A stretch of DNA of 18,047 bases from Trebonia sp036276115 (GTDB lineage: Bacteria; Actinomycetota; Actinomycetes; Streptosporangiales; Streptosporangiaceae): contig DATBEM010000247.1 of the NCBI GenBank assembly GCA_036276115.1, forward strand, positions 1 to 18,047, in the 5' to 3' direction. The first letter of the stretch is position 1; each line of letters starts with the position of its first letter. The translations under genes and the position numbers were made by a program. The notes below the pieces were generated by a model that worked only from the letters and a program-made list of their open reading frames with translations, did not search any database and was not told the DNA's origin. Below, one piece after another: positions 6,135-14,427 of the stretch.

Positions 6135-7110
6135 GGGACCTTCCTACGCCGATGCCGAACTCGCGGTGGACGCGAGCCCAGAACGCGTCCCTCAGCCATT
6201 CTCGCGCTTCCTGGTAAGGGCGCAAGGACTGGCCGAGCTCTTTCTCCGCCTCGACGAGGAGCTCCTTGTCGATGACGGGCGGCAGGATCGGGCCGGGGAG
6301 CAGGTCGCGGATGTTGTCCTGGCCGCGGGTGAGGATCCACTTGTGGGCGACGTGCTCGCCGGCTTCCTCGACGTGGCGGCGGTCCGGGCCGAGCTTGGGC
6401 ATCGGGCCGGTCTGGGTCAGGTGGCCGCCCCGCACCACCGGGATCGGGGCGGTGGTCGTCACCGCCCGGTGCCGCTCGCCGAACAGCTGGGCCGGCGTCG
6501 GCGCGGTGGCCGCCTGGATGTCCGGGCGGGCTTGCTCCGGAACGGGGTTGCGGGTGAAGTACGGGCGCAGGAACGCGGCGTCGAGCACGTCCACCGTGTC
6601 GGACTCCCACACGAGGCGCTCGGCCTGGTTCGTGCCGTAGGGCGGCTCGATGCCCCACAGGTGAACGCGGACGCCGTAGGCCTGGGCGGCCTCGACGGCG
6701 GGAACCATGTCCTCGTCCCCGGCGATCAGCACCGCGTCGGTGAGCGCGCGGTGCCGGGCCAGGGCCTCCATGTCGGCCCGGATGTTGGCGTCCACGCCCT
6801 TCTGCTGGCCGCGGGCGTTCAGGTTGCCCAGGCGCAGCTTGACCCACGCCATCTGGGCCACGACGCGCTGGTCGATGGTCGGCACCCGGTCGCGGGCGGC
6901 GTCGTACCAGTACACGCGGAGGAGCTCGCCGCGAAACAGCTCGTCCGCGTGCTTGGTGATCGAGGAGATGAGCCCCACCGCGTCGACCCTGAAGTCGCGC
7001 CGGGAGCTGGTGCCGAAAAGCAGCTCGCCAGCGGCCGCGTAGATATACCCGACATCGACCATGACCGCGTATCTGGCGAGGACGGGCATCGGGGCGGCGA
7101 ATTCGCTCAT
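6127..7110 (-). CDS. NYN-domain (LabA/DUF88, PIN-like) protein, putative ribonuclease
   Basis: A 327-residue protein. Residues about 12-185 form an NYN/PIN-like fold. The acidic metal-binding residues are recognisable: D19 in VMVDVGYIY, D107 in KGVDANIRADM, D113, and D132/D134 in IAGDEDMVPAVEAA, followed by the AYGVRVHLWGI strand. NYN proteins are thought to be metal-dependent RNases, but substrates are mostly unknown and I infer activity only from the intact acidic set. Residues about 190-327 carry no domain I recognise. They include a Pro/Thr-rich stretch and a charged helical tail (HVEEAGEHVAHKW; EKELGQSLRPYQEAREWL). It lies downstream of ppc (91 bp, no strong terminator seen between) and overlaps accE, so ppc-NYN-accE may be co-transcribed. 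The ATG start has a weak AGAAG site. Confidence 0.85.
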   Translation of the reverse strand: MSEFAAPMPVLARYAVMVDVGYIYAAAGELLFGTSSRRDFRVDAVGLISSITKHADELFRGELLRVYWYDAARDRVPTIDQRVVAQMAWVKLRLGNLNARGQQKGVDANIRADMEALARHRALTDAVLIAGDEDMVPAVEAAQAYGVRVHLWGIEPPYGTNQAERLVWESDTVDVLDAAFLRPYFTRNPVPEQARPDIQAATAPTPAQLFGERHRAVTTTAPIPVVRGGHLTQTGPMPKLGPDRRHVEEAGEHVAHKWILTRGQDNIRDLLPGPILPPVIDKELLVEAEKELGQSLRPYQEAREWLRDAFWARVHREFGIGVGRSRG

Positions 7111-7201
7111 CGTCTTCTGACTTTAGGGCAGACCGGTAGGTGCATGGGCCACTACGGCGCATTCCAGAGGGACTGGTTAGCACTCGTGGGGCTGGTGACG
7201 C

Positions 7202-9913
7202 TCATCCGGTGTTCTGCAACCCCGCGCTGATCCCGTTGACCGTGAGCAGTAGCAGGCGCTCCAGGGCCTCGCGGTCCCCGTCCCCCTCACCGGTGCGCAG
7301 CTCCGTCAGCGCCCGCAGCTGGAGGTAGGACAGCGCGTCCACGTACGGGTCGCGCAAGGCGATGGCGCGTGAGAGCACGTGCCGCCCGGCCAGCGGCCGC
7401 TCGTGGCCGGTGACCCGCAACACCAGCCGCCGGGTCAGGTCGTACTCAGCCAGCACCTGCCCGGCCAGGTCGTCGCGGCCGCCCAGGGCCAGGTAGCGGG
7501 CCGCGATCGACCGGTCGGTCTTGGCCAGGCTCATCTCGGCGTTGTCGAGCAGCGAGGTGAACAGCGGCCACTGCTCGTAGGCGCGGCGCAGCTCGGCGAG
7601 GCCGTCGCCCGGCTCCCCGGCCGCCGAGGCGGCCGCCGCCAGGCCGCTGCCGAGCCCGTACCAGCCGGGCAGGTTGAGCCGGGTCTGCGCCCAGGCGAAC
7701 ACCCACGGGATCGCCCGCAGGTCCTCCAGGCCCAGGGGGCCGCCGCCGTGCCCCCGGCGCGCGGGCCGCGAGCCGATCCGAAGGCCGCCGATCTCGTCCA
7801 GCGGGCTGACGGTGGCGAACCACTCGGCGAACCCGCCGGTCTCCACCAGCGCCCGGAACGCGCTCTTGGCGGCCCCGTCAACCCGCTCGGCCAGGGACCG
7901 GAACGCGGCCGCGGCCGCGCTGGTGCCCGCGCCGAGCGACGGGGACGACGACATCAGCACCGCCGAGGTGACTTGCTCCAGGTGGCGCAGGCCGATCGCC
8001 TCGCGCCCGTAGCGGGCGAAGATGACCTCGCCCTGCTCGGTCACCTTCAGGCGGCCGTCCACCGACCCGGGCGCCTGGGCCATGACGGCCCGCCCGGCTG
8101 GCCCGCCGCCCCGGCCCAGGGCGCCGCCCCGGCCGTGGAAGAGGGTGACCTTCACGTCGTGCTCGGCTGCCCACGCGGCCATCGCCGCCTGCGCCTCGAA
8201 CAGCCGGAAGGTGGCGCTAGCAGGGCCGAGCTCCTTGGCCGAGTCGGAGTAGCCGAGCATCACCTCCAGGTGCCGCCCGCCCGCGGCCAGGCGCCGCTGG
8301 ACGTCGGGGATGGCGAGCATCCCGGTCAGCACGCCCGGCGCCGCCGCGAGGTCGTCGCCGCTCTCGAACAGCGGGATCACGTCGAGGACGAGCGACTCGG
8401 CCCCGCCGTCGGGCAGCGCGAAGCGGGCCAGCTCGTAGACCGCGGCGACATCCTCGGCCGAGGTGGTGAACGAGATGATGTACCGGCGGCACGCCTCGAT
8501 CCCGTAGCGGCGCTGGATCCAGGCGATGACCCGGATCGTGTCCAGCACCTCGGCCGTCATCGGGGACAGGTCGGCGGCCGGGGCGTCGGGCGAGGCGACC
8601 GCCTCGGCCCGCAGCTCCGCCAGCGCCCGGGCGTGCACCCGCGAGTGCTGGCGGACCTCCAGCCCGGCCAGGTGGAAGCCGAACGTCTCGGCCTGCCAGA
8701 TCAGGTGCTGCAGCTCCCCTTGGGCCTGCCGGGGAGCGCCGTCGCCGGCCAGCGACCCCTGGACCAGCGCCAGGTCGGCGATGAACTCCCCGGGGCCGCT
8801 GTAGGCGAGGTCGAGGTCGCGGGTCCGGGTGGCGGCCAGCCGCTCGGCCGCGTACAGCAGGTAGGCCCGGTAGGGCTCGCGCGGGGAGCGGGCCGCCAGC
8901 TCGCGCAGCAGCTCGGGCTGGGCGGCGGACGCGGCCGACAGGGCCCTGCGCAGCGCGGCCGACGGCGGCGCGGACCCCTCGGACACCGTCAGCGACCGCC
9001 CGATCCGGGTGCAGGCCGCCTCCAGGGCGCGCAGCGCGTGGTCGGCCTGGATCATCGCCGCCTCGCGGGTGATCGCCGCGGTGACGTTCGGGTTCCCGTC
9101 CCGGTCGGCCCCGACCCAGCTGCCGAACCGCAGGAACGCCGGCACCGGCGAGGGGACGCTCCCGCTCGCGTCGCCCGCCAGCACGTGGTCGAGTGCCCGG
9201 TAGACCCGGGGGACCAGGCGGAACAGGGTCTCGTCGAACGCGGTCATCACGGTCCGGACCTCGTCCAGGGGCGACATGCCCGCCGCCCGCAGCTGGGCCG
9301 TCCGCCACAGCAGGTCCACCGCCTCGCGCAGCTTGCGCCGGGCCTCGGCCACCTGCGCGGCTCCTAGGCGCGAATCATCGAGCACGGTCAGCAGCTCGGC
9401 CACCCGGCGCAGCGAGGCAACCACCGCGCGGCGGCGGGCCTCGGTCGGGTGGGCGGTGAACACGTTGTGGACCCGCAGCCCGGCGAGCAACTCGCCGACC
9501 TGGCTGGCGCCCTGCTCGCCGGTGATCCGCGCCACCGCGTCGGCCAGCGACTCCCGGGGCGCCTGGTCACCGGAGTCGCGCTCCTGCAGGGTCCGCACCC
9601 GCTGCTGCTCCTCGGCCAGGTTGACCAGGTGGAAGTACACCGTGAACGCCCGCGCCACCTGCTCGGCGCGGTCCCCGGACCACGCTCCGACCAGGCCGGC
9701 GATGCCGTCCCCGGCGCCGGCCGGGCGATCGCCGCCCGCGGCCGCCCGGGCGGCGATGACAGCGCGGCGCAGCCGCTCGACGTCACCGAGCAGCGTCGGG
9801 TCGTCCTCGCTGATGATCTCGCCCAGGATGTCCCCCAGCAGGCGGACATCCCGGCGCATGGCCTCCGGAAGCTCGGCGGAGTCGCGTTCCCGGTCAGCGG
9901 TCAAGGTGGTCAC
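7202..9913 (-). CDS. ppc: Phosphoenolpyruvate carboxylase
   Basis: A 903-residue PEP carboxylase, making oxaloacetate from PEP and bicarbonate to refill the TCA cycle; cytoplasmic and normally tetrameric. Landmarks in order (numbering from GTG 9913): catalytic His about 155 in VFTAHPTEARRR, GADRDGNPNVT about 268-278, LEVRQHSRVHA about 418, MLGYSDSAKELG about 552-563, FHGRGGALGRGGGP about 592-605 with the catalytic Arg, VTEQGEVI, and GSRPARRG. The C-terminus ends in the canonical QNTG, part of the feedback-inhibitor site. The longest frame starts at TTG 9946. I prefer GTG 9913 because a TACCTT box (9925-9920 on this strand) lies 6 nt upstream and the shorter protein begins VTTLTADRERD. GTG 9919 or ATG 9859 are alternatives. 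It is divergent from the acyl-CoA carboxylase beta gene. Confidence 0.95.
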   Translation of the reverse strand: MTTLTADRERDSAELPEAMRRDVRLLGDILGEIISEDDPTLLGDVERLRRAVIAARAAAGGDRPAGAGDGIAGLVGAWSGDRAEQVARAFTVYFHLVNLAEEQQRVRTLQERDSGDQAPRESLADAVARITGEQGASQVGELLAGLRVHNVFTAHPTEARRRAVVASLRRVAELLTVLDDSRLGAAQVAEARRKLREAVDLLWRTAQLRAAGMSPLDEVRTVMTAFDETLFRLVPRVYRALDHVLAGDASGSVPSPVPAFLRFGSWVGADRDGNPNVTAAITREAAMIQADHALRALEAACTRIGRSLTVSEGSAPPSAALRRALSAASAAQPELLRELAARSPREPYRAYLLYAAERLAATRTRDLDLAYSGPGEFIADLALVQGSLAGDGAPRQAQGELQHLIWQAETFGFHLAGLEVRQHSRVHARALAELRAEAVASPDAPAADLSPMTAEVLDTIRVIAWIQRRYGIEACRRYIISFTTSAEDVAAVYELARFALPDGGAESLVLDVIPLFESGDDLAAAPGVLTGMLAIPDVQRRLAAGGRHLEVMLGYSDSAKELGPASATFRLFEAQAAMAAWAAEHDVKVTLFHGRGGALGRGGGPAGRAVMAQAPGSVDGRLKVTEQGEVIFARYGREAIGLRHLEQVTSAVLMSSSPSLGAGTSAAAAAFRSLAERVDGAAKSAFRALVETGGFAEWFATVSPLDEIGGLRIGSRPARRGHGGGPLGLEDLRAIPWVFAWAQTRLNLPGWYGLGSGLAAAASAAGEPGDGLAELRRAYEQWPLFTSLLDNAEMSLAKTDRSIAARYLALGGRDDLAGQVLAEYDLTRRLVLRVTGHERPLAGRHVLSRAIALRDPYVDALSYLQLRALTELRTGEGDGDREALERLLLLTVNGISAGLQNTG

Positions 9914-9973
9914 TCCCACAAGGTAACCCGCCCGCGTGAAGCCCAACCTCGGGCCCGGTTACTCTTACTTCCC
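9914..9973. promoter_or_regulatory. Divergent, probably leaderless promoters for ppc and accD
   Basis: On the plus strand, TACTCT (9960-9965) is 8 nt before ATG 9974, with a weak -35 GTGAAG at 9936-9941 (18-bp spacer). On the minus strand, TACCTT (9925-9920) is 6 nt before GTG 9913, with TTGGGC (9946-9941) as a weak -35. Neither start has a Shine-Dalgarno sequence at normal distance. The two promoters share about 60 bp, so their polymerases would compete. Confidence 0.5.
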
Positions 9974-11584
9974 ATGACGAGCCCTTCCCCGCTCCAGGCG
10001 CCGGGTGCAGACAGCCAGCCCGACATTCACACCACGGCCGGCAAGATCGCCGACCTGGAGCACCGCCGCCACGAGGCCGTCCACGCGGGCTCCGCCGCGG
10101 CGGTGGAGAAGCAGCACGCCCGGGGCAAGCTGACCGCTCGCGAGCGGATCGCCCTGCTGCTGGACGAGGGGTCCTTCGTCGAGTTCGACGAGCTGGCCCG
10201 GCACCGGGCGCACGAGTTCGGGATCCAGAAGAACCGGCCCTACGGCGACGGCGTGGTCACCGGGCACGGCACCGTTGACGGCCGCCCGGTCGCGGTGTTC
10301 AGCCAGGACTTCACGGTCTTCGGCGGCAGCCTCGGCGAGGTCTACGGCGAGAAGATCGTCAAGGTCATGGACCACGCGATGAAGACCGGCTGCCCGGTCA
10401 TCGGGTTCAACGACGGCGGCGGTGCCCGCATCCAGGAGGGCGTGGTCGCCCTCGGCCTGTTCGCCGAGATCTTCTACCGCAACGTCCGCGCCTCCGGCGT
10501 GATCCCGCAGATCTCCCTGATCATGGGCCCGGCCGCGGGCGGGGCGGTCTACTCGCCCGCGCTGACCGACTTCGTCGTCATGGTCGAGGGCACCAGCCAC
10601 ATGTTCATCACCGGCCCGGACGTCATCAAGACGGTCACCGGCGAGGACGTCACGTTCGAGGAGCTGGGCGGGGCGCGCACGCACGCCACCAAGTCGGGCG
10701 TCGCCCACTACCAGGCCCATGACGAGCAGGACGCCATCGGCTACGTGCGCGACCTGCTGTCCTTCCTGCCGTCGAACAACCTGGCCGACCCGCCGGCGCT
10801 CGACACGGTCACCAGCGCCGTGGCGACCGGGCAGGACGAGGCGCTCGACACCCTCATCCCCGACTCGGCCAACCAGCCCTACGACATGCACACGGTCATC
10901 GAGACGATCCTCGATGACGAGACCTTCCTTGAGGTCCACGAGGGGTTCGCGCCGAACATCATCGTCGGCTTCGGCCGGGTCGAGGGGGCGCCGGTCGGCG
11001 TCGTCGCCAACCAGCCGATGCAGTTCGCGGGCACCCTCGACATCGACGCCTCGGAGAAGGCGGCCCGGTTCGTGCGGACCTGCGACGCGTTCTCGGTCCC
11101 GATCCTGACCTTCGTGGACGTGCCCGGCTTCCTGCCTGGCGTCACCCAGGAATGGGGCGGCATCATCCGCCGCGGGGCCAAGCTGCTGTACGCCTACTCC
11201 GAGGCAACGGTCCCCAAGGTGACCGTGATCACCCGCAAGGCCTACGGCGGCGCGTACGACGTCATGGGGTCCAAGCACCTCGGCGGGGACGTGAACCTCG
11301 CCTGGCCGACCGCCCAGATCGCGGTCATGGGCGCCTCCGGCGCGGTCAACATCGTCTACCGGCGCGACCTGGCCGCGGCCGACGACCCGGCCGCGCTGCG
11401 GGCGGCGAAGACCGCCGAGTACGAGGACGCCCTGGCCAACCCGTACATCGCAGCCGAGCGGGGCTACGTCGACGCCGTCATCCGCCCCTCCGAGACCCGC
11501 GTAGCCGTCACGAGAGCCCTCCGCTCCCTGCGAAGCAAGCGAGAGACGATGCCCCCCAAGAAGCACGGCAACATCCCGCTGTAA
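9974..11584 (+). CDS. Acyl-CoA (propionyl/acetyl-CoA) carboxylase beta subunit, AccD5/PccB type
   Basis: A 536-residue carboxyltransferase. It moves the carboxyl group from carboxybiotin (on an alpha subunit not in this window) to propionyl-CoA or acetyl-CoA, giving methylmalonyl- or malonyl-CoA. The N-terminal half has KLTARERIALLLDEGSFVEF and the oxyanion motif GGGARIQEGV (148-157). The C-terminal half has VDVPGFLPGVTQEWGGIIRRGAKLLYAY, ITRKAYGGAYDVMGSKHL and WPTAQIAVMGASGAVNIVYRR. D429 in GGAYD is at the site that sets acyl-chain preference in Streptomyces PccB, where Asp goes with short acyl-CoAs. The protein ends PPKKHGNIPL, the usual C-terminus. The start is the ATG at the MTSPSPLQAP peptide; the open frame runs further upstream only as antisense of ppc. 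No Shine-Dalgarno is present, and a TACTCT box 8 nt upstream suggests a leaderless mRNA. Confidence 0.95.
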   Translation: MTSPSPLQAPGADSQPDIHTTAGKIADLEHRRHEAVHAGSAAAVEKQHARGKLTARERIALLLDEGSFVEFDELARHRAHEFGIQKNRPYGDGVVTGHGTVDGRPVAVFSQDFTVFGGSLGEVYGEKIVKVMDHAMKTGCPVIGFNDGGGARIQEGVVALGLFAEIFYRNVRASGVIPQISLIMGPAAGGAVYSPALTDFVVMVEGTSHMFITGPDVIKTVTGEDVTFEELGGARTHATKSGVAHYQAHDEQDAIGYVRDLLSFLPSNNLADPPALDTVTSAVATGQDEALDTLIPDSANQPYDMHTVIETILDDETFLEVHEGFAPNIIVGFGRVEGAPVGVVANQPMQFAGTLDIDASEKAARFVRTCDAFSVPILTFVDVPGFLPGVTQEWGGIIRRGAKLLYAYSEATVPKVTVITRKAYGGAYDVMGSKHLGGDVNLAWPTAQIAVMGASGAVNIVYRRDLAAADDPAALRAAKTAEYEDALANPYIAAERGYVDAVIRPSETRVAVTRALRSLRSKRETMPPKKHGNIPL

Positions 11585-11661
11585 TTTCCGGGGGACACAC
11601 GCCAGTACCCCCAGGCCCCCCTGGCCATCCTGGGCTGGTCGCCGTCCATCGACCTGCGCCG
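11585..11661 (+). repeat. TTCCGGGGG/CCCCCC intergenic repeat-like element
   Basis: Directly after the carboxylase stop codon the sequence TTTCCGGGGGACAC is followed by ACCCCCAGGCCCCCC. The gatC-gatA gap has the same order (CTTCCGGGGGGACG, then ACCCCCCGTGCCCCCC), also just after a stop codon. A small stem CCAGG (11611-11615) with CCTGG (11620-11624) lies inside. This looks like a degenerate copy of a dispersed intergenic repeat, though GC-rich chance similarity is possible. Confidence 0.4.
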
Positions 11662-11700
11662 CGCGGGCCCCCTCGCGCCTTCGGCTTCCGGGGGCCCGCG
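11662..11700. terminator. Bidirectional terminator between accD and the XRE regulator
   Basis: An 11-bp perfect stem, CGCGGGCCCCC (11662-11672) with GGGGGCCCGCG (11690-11700), and a 17-nt loop that itself contains GCC-TTC-GGC. It lies between convergent genes (accD stop 11584; regulator stop 11783). The remaining 80 bases to the regulator contain a GCTC-type short tandem run (about 11714-11727) and nothing else I can support. Confidence 0.75.
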
Positions 11701-11782
11701 GGCTCGCCCGAGACGCTCGCTCGCTCGCGGCAAACCGTGCTGGCGTCGGGCTAGGGCGGCGTCGCGGGTGCCTTCTCTTAAA

Positions 11783-12772
11783 TCAGGCGATGGTGGTGGC
11801 TGCTGCGGGGGCGGGGATCTGGTGTACCACCGGGTCGTGGACGGGCCAGCAGGGGAAGTGCTTGTTTTCGAACTCGCCGGATGACAGGCGTTCCAGGGCC
11901 ATCCGGCTGGCCGGGTCGGAGGGGGTGTAGACGACCATGCGGGCGCCGGGGACGGCGCTGATGGCGAAGCTGGTGGAGATGGCCTGGACCGGGCCGACGG
12001 CGGGGTGGCGGAAGCCCTTGACGTAGCTTGACGGGGCCGCCACGTCCTGGCCCGCCCAGACCTTCGCGAAGGCGGGGCTGGCGCCCTCCAGGCGGCGGAT
12101 GAAGTGGGTCCAGGCCGGGTCGCCGACGTGCTTGCCGTAGTTGGCCCGCAGGTGGCCGATCATTATGTCGCACATCACGCTCGGGTCGCTGATCGCGTTG
12201 CAGCAGGGCGGGCCGGTCAGGGCGGCCAGCAGCGTGTTGCGCTCGTCGGCCGGGGCGTTCACCACCCGCGGGAACAGCATCGCGTACATGGCGTTCCAGG
12301 CCAGGATGTCGAACCGCTCGCTGACGACCGATGCCGGGACGGCGGTGAACGAGTCCAGGACATCCTGGACGGTCCCCGGCAGCGGGCACTCCACGCAGGT
12401 CGCGGGGACATCGTTGCCGGGCAGGTCGGCCAGCCGGAACAGGTGCACCCGCTCGGTGGCGTCCAGCCGCAGCGTCCGGGCGATCGCGTCCAGCACCTGG
12501 GAGCTGGCGTTGATCGGCCGGCCCTGCTCCAGCCACGTGTACCAGGTAACGCCCACCCCGGCGAGCTGGGCGACCTCCTCGCGGCGCAGCCCGCTGGTGC
12601 GTCGCCGGTGCCCTGGCGGCAGGCCCACGTCCTCGGGGGTGATCCGCTCCCGGCGGCTGCGCAGGAACGAGGCGAGCTCGGTCCGCCGCTCGGCCGCCCG
12701 GCCGGCGGCGCTGGCGCCACCCTGACCGCTGGCGTTGCCGCCAGGGGAGGTTCCGTGAAATGCCGTTGTCAT
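11783..12772 (-). CDS. XRE-family helix-turn-helix regulator with MmyB-like ligand-binding domain
   Basis: A 329-residue transcription factor. Residues about 34-112 are an HTH_31-type domain with the signature RTSGLRREEVAQLAG and WLEQGRP. Residues about 135-310 match the MmyB-like (PAS-type) ligand-binding domain, with FDILAWNAMYAMLFPR, GFRHPAVGPV and MVVYTPSDPASRMALERL. It has an unusual number of cysteines, including C126-x-x-C129 and the pair C190-C191, whose role is unknown. The frame is open further upstream to 13105, but that part is antisense to the MFS gene. ATG 12772 is chosen because it begins just before the domain and has GGGAG about 8 nt upstream. It is divergent from the exporter gene across 94 bp, so it probably controls the exporter and itself. 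The ligand is unknown. Confidence 0.88.
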   Translation of the reverse strand: MTTAFHGTSPGGNASGQGGASAAGRAAERRTELASFLRSRRERITPEDVGLPPGHRRRTSGLRREEVAQLAGVGVTWYTWLEQGRPINASSQVLDAIARTLRLDATERVHLFRLADLPGNDVPATCVECPLPGTVQDVLDSFTAVPASVVSERFDILAWNAMYAMLFPRVVNAPADERNTLLAALTGPPCCNAISDPSVMCDIMIGHLRANYGKHVGDPAWTHFIRRLEGASPAFAKVWAGQDVAAPSSYVKGFRHPAVGPVQAISTSFAISAVPGARMVVYTPSDPASRMALERLSSGEFENKHFPCWPVHDPVVHQIPAPAAATTIA

Positions 12773-12866
12773 GAGACGCGCTCCCGGGAGGCTCATCAAG
12801 GTGCTGTCAGTACCAGGATAACCAGGCTCTTGGTACCAGCATAAGATACCCGGCAAGCTTAGCTCC
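12773..12866. promoter_or_regulatory. Divergent promoter and operator region, regulator / MFS exporter
   Basis: Three ACCAG motifs on the plus strand (12812-12816, 12821-12825, 12835-12839) and the palindrome TGGTACCA (12831-12838) cluster in the middle of this gap. GTACCAG occurs twice, at 12810-12816 and 12833-12839. TAAGAT (12842-12847) is a candidate -10 for the exporter and TATCCT (12820-12815, minus strand) for the regulator, so a protein bound to the repeats would block both. The assignment to the adjacent regulator is inferred. Confidence 0.5.
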
Positions 12867-14342
12867 ATGACAGACCTCACCGATATCCGGCCGCTCCCCG
12901 TGACCCGGAGGCTGGCCAGGGGCCGGGCGGACGGCGCGGGCGCCGCGCGCCCGGTCCGGCCGGGCCTCGTGCTCGCCATTGTCCTGACCGGGCAGCTCAT
13001 GGCCGTGATCGACAACTCCATCGTTAACGTCGCGGTTCCCTCGATGGCGGCCAGCCTGCACGCCTCGGGCGCGCTGCTGCAGCTCATCGTGGCCGGGTAC
13101 ACCATTTCCTACGCCGTGCTGCTCGTCACCGGCGCGCGGCTGGGGGACATCGCCGGCCACCGGCGGATGTTCCTGGCCGGGGCCGCGCTGTTCACCCTGG
13201 CCTCCCTCGGCTGCGGCCTGGCCCCCTCGGCCGGCTGGCTGGTGGGCCTGCGGTTCGTCCAGGGCGTCGGCGCCGCCGTCATGATCCCGCAGGTGCTCAG
13301 CCTCATCCAGCGCACCTACACCGAGCCCGGCCCGCGGGCGCGCGCCATGAGCTTCTACGCGGCGGTGCTGTCGGGCGGGGCCGTCCTCGGCCAGGTGCTG
13401 GGCGGGCTGCTGGTCAGCGCCGACCTCTTCGGCTCCGCCTGGCGCCCGATCTTCCTGGTCAACGTGCCCGTCGGCCTGGTCCTGCTCGCCCTCGGGCGGC
13501 TGCTGCCGGCGGCGGACGCGGGCCGCCCGCAGCGGCGGCTCGACCTGCCCGGCCTGTTCACCCTCACCCCGGCCGTGCTGGCGTTCGTGCTGCCGCTGGT
13601 CCTCGGCCAGTCGCTCGGCTGGCCCGCCTGGGGCTGGGCGCTGCTGGGCATCGCGGTCGTGCTCGCCGTCGCCCTCGGCCCGGTCGAGCGCCTGGTCCAC
13701 GCGCGGGGCGGCCAGCCGATCATGCCGCGCGCCCTGCTGCGCGCCCCCGGCATCGCCACCGGCATCGGCGGCATGTTCGCCACCATGGCGATCTTCGGCG
13801 GCTGGCTCTTCGTCTTCACCCTGCACCTGCAAGACGGCCTCGGCGACTCCCCGCTCCGCTCGGGGCTGACCTTCGTGCCCGCGGCGCTCGCGTTCGCGGC
13901 GGTGAGCCTGAACTGGCAGCGGGTCCCGGCCGGGCAGCGGCACATCCTGATCGTCGGCGGGTTCGTCGTCAACGGCCTCGCCCTGCTGGGCCTCGGCCTG
14001 CTGCTCGCCGGCGGCGGCACCGGGGGCGACGCCACCTACGTCCTCGCCGCCCTGTCCGGGGGCGGGATGGCGGCCGGGTTCGGCCCGCTCATGACCCGGG
14101 TGCTGTCGCGGGTCCCGGTCGCGCTCGCGGCCGACGCCAGCGGCGTGATCGTGACGGTGAACCAGCTCGGGATCGTCGGCGGCGTGGCCACCTTCGGCAC
14201 CCTGTTCCTCAACCTGGCCGGGCTGCACGGCGCCGGGCTCGCCAGCGCCCACGCCTTCGAGGTGTCCTCGATCGCGCTGGCGGCCACGGCCATCGTCGGC
14301 GGGACGCTGGCGGCGTTCCACGTCGCCACCCGCACCGAGTAG
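12867..14342 (+). CDS. MFS multidrug exporter, DHA2 (EmrB/QacA-like) family
   Basis: A 491-residue inner-membrane proton antiporter, the usual size for 14-helix DHA2 drug exporters. After a 30-residue Arg-rich cytoplasmic tail, TM1 (about 32-58) carries MAVIDNSIVNVAVPSM, the family motif D1 with D49. Motif A is GARLGDIAGHRRM (89-101) between TM2 and TM3. Motif C is SGGAVLGQVLGGLL (169-182), with Gln where many members have Pro. Long hydrophobic stretches continue to the C-terminus. The ATG has no strong Shine-Dalgarno sequence (AAGCTTAGCTCC precedes it), so translation efficiency is uncertain; no better in-frame start is seen. It is paired with the divergent XRE-type regulator. The substrate cannot be told from sequence; small hydrophobic drugs or a self-made metabolite are usual for the family. 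Confidence 0.9.
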   Translation: MTDLTDIRPLPVTRRLARGRADGAGAARPVRPGLVLAIVLTGQLMAVIDNSIVNVAVPSMAASLHASGALLQLIVAGYTISYAVLLVTGARLGDIAGHRRMFLAGAALFTLASLGCGLAPSAGWLVGLRFVQGVGAAVMIPQVLSLIQRTYTEPGPRARAMSFYAAVLSGGAVLGQVLGGLLVSADLFGSAWRPIFLVNVPVGLVLLALGRLLPAADAGRPQRRLDLPGLFTLTPAVLAFVLPLVLGQSLGWPAWGWALLGIAVVLAVALGPVERLVHARGGQPIMPRALLRAPGIATGIGGMFATMAIFGGWLFVFTLHLQDGLGDSPLRSGLTFVPAALAFAAVSLNWQRVPAGQRHILIVGGFVVNGLALLGLGLLLAGGGTGGDATYVLAALSGGGMAAGFGPLMTRVLSRVPVALAADASGVIVTVNQLGIVGGVATFGTLFLNLAGLHGAGLASAHAFEVSSIALAATAIVGGTLAAFHVATRTE

Positions 14343-14393
14343 CCCATAACCGCCCGTGATTTCACGAAGTCCGTCATCGCCGCCAGCCCCCGT

Positions 14394-14427
14394 CCCGCGC
14401 CCGACATGCCTATCGGCCGGGCGCGGG
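14394..14427 (+). terminator. Hairpin after the MFS gene
   Basis: A 10-bp perfect stem, CCCGCGCCCG (14394-14403) with CGGGCGCGGG (14418-14427), around a 14-nt loop. It is 51 bp after the exporter stop codon and directly before the -10 box of the AlaX-like gene, so it would insulate that gene from exporter read-through. Confidence 0.65.

Noticed and set aside
7379..9367. 662-residue plus-strand open frame across ppc
   Set aside because: Shadow frame rich in Arg, Gln and Gly with no recognisable motif; ppc motifs fully explain this stretch.
9449..9973. N-terminal extension of the carboxylase beta frame
   Set aside because: The extra 175 residues are antisense to ppc and unlike any carboxyltransferase; ATG 9974 gives the family N-terminus and has a promoter box.
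11714..11727. GCTCGCTCGCTCGC short tandem repeat
   Set aside because: Three to four units of a 4-bp GC-rich motif; too short to be more than chance, and not CRISPR-like.
12773..13105. N-terminal extension of the XRE regulator frame
   Set aside because: It runs antisense through the start of the MFS exporter and crosses the divergent promoter region; the HTH domain starts well after ATG 12772.
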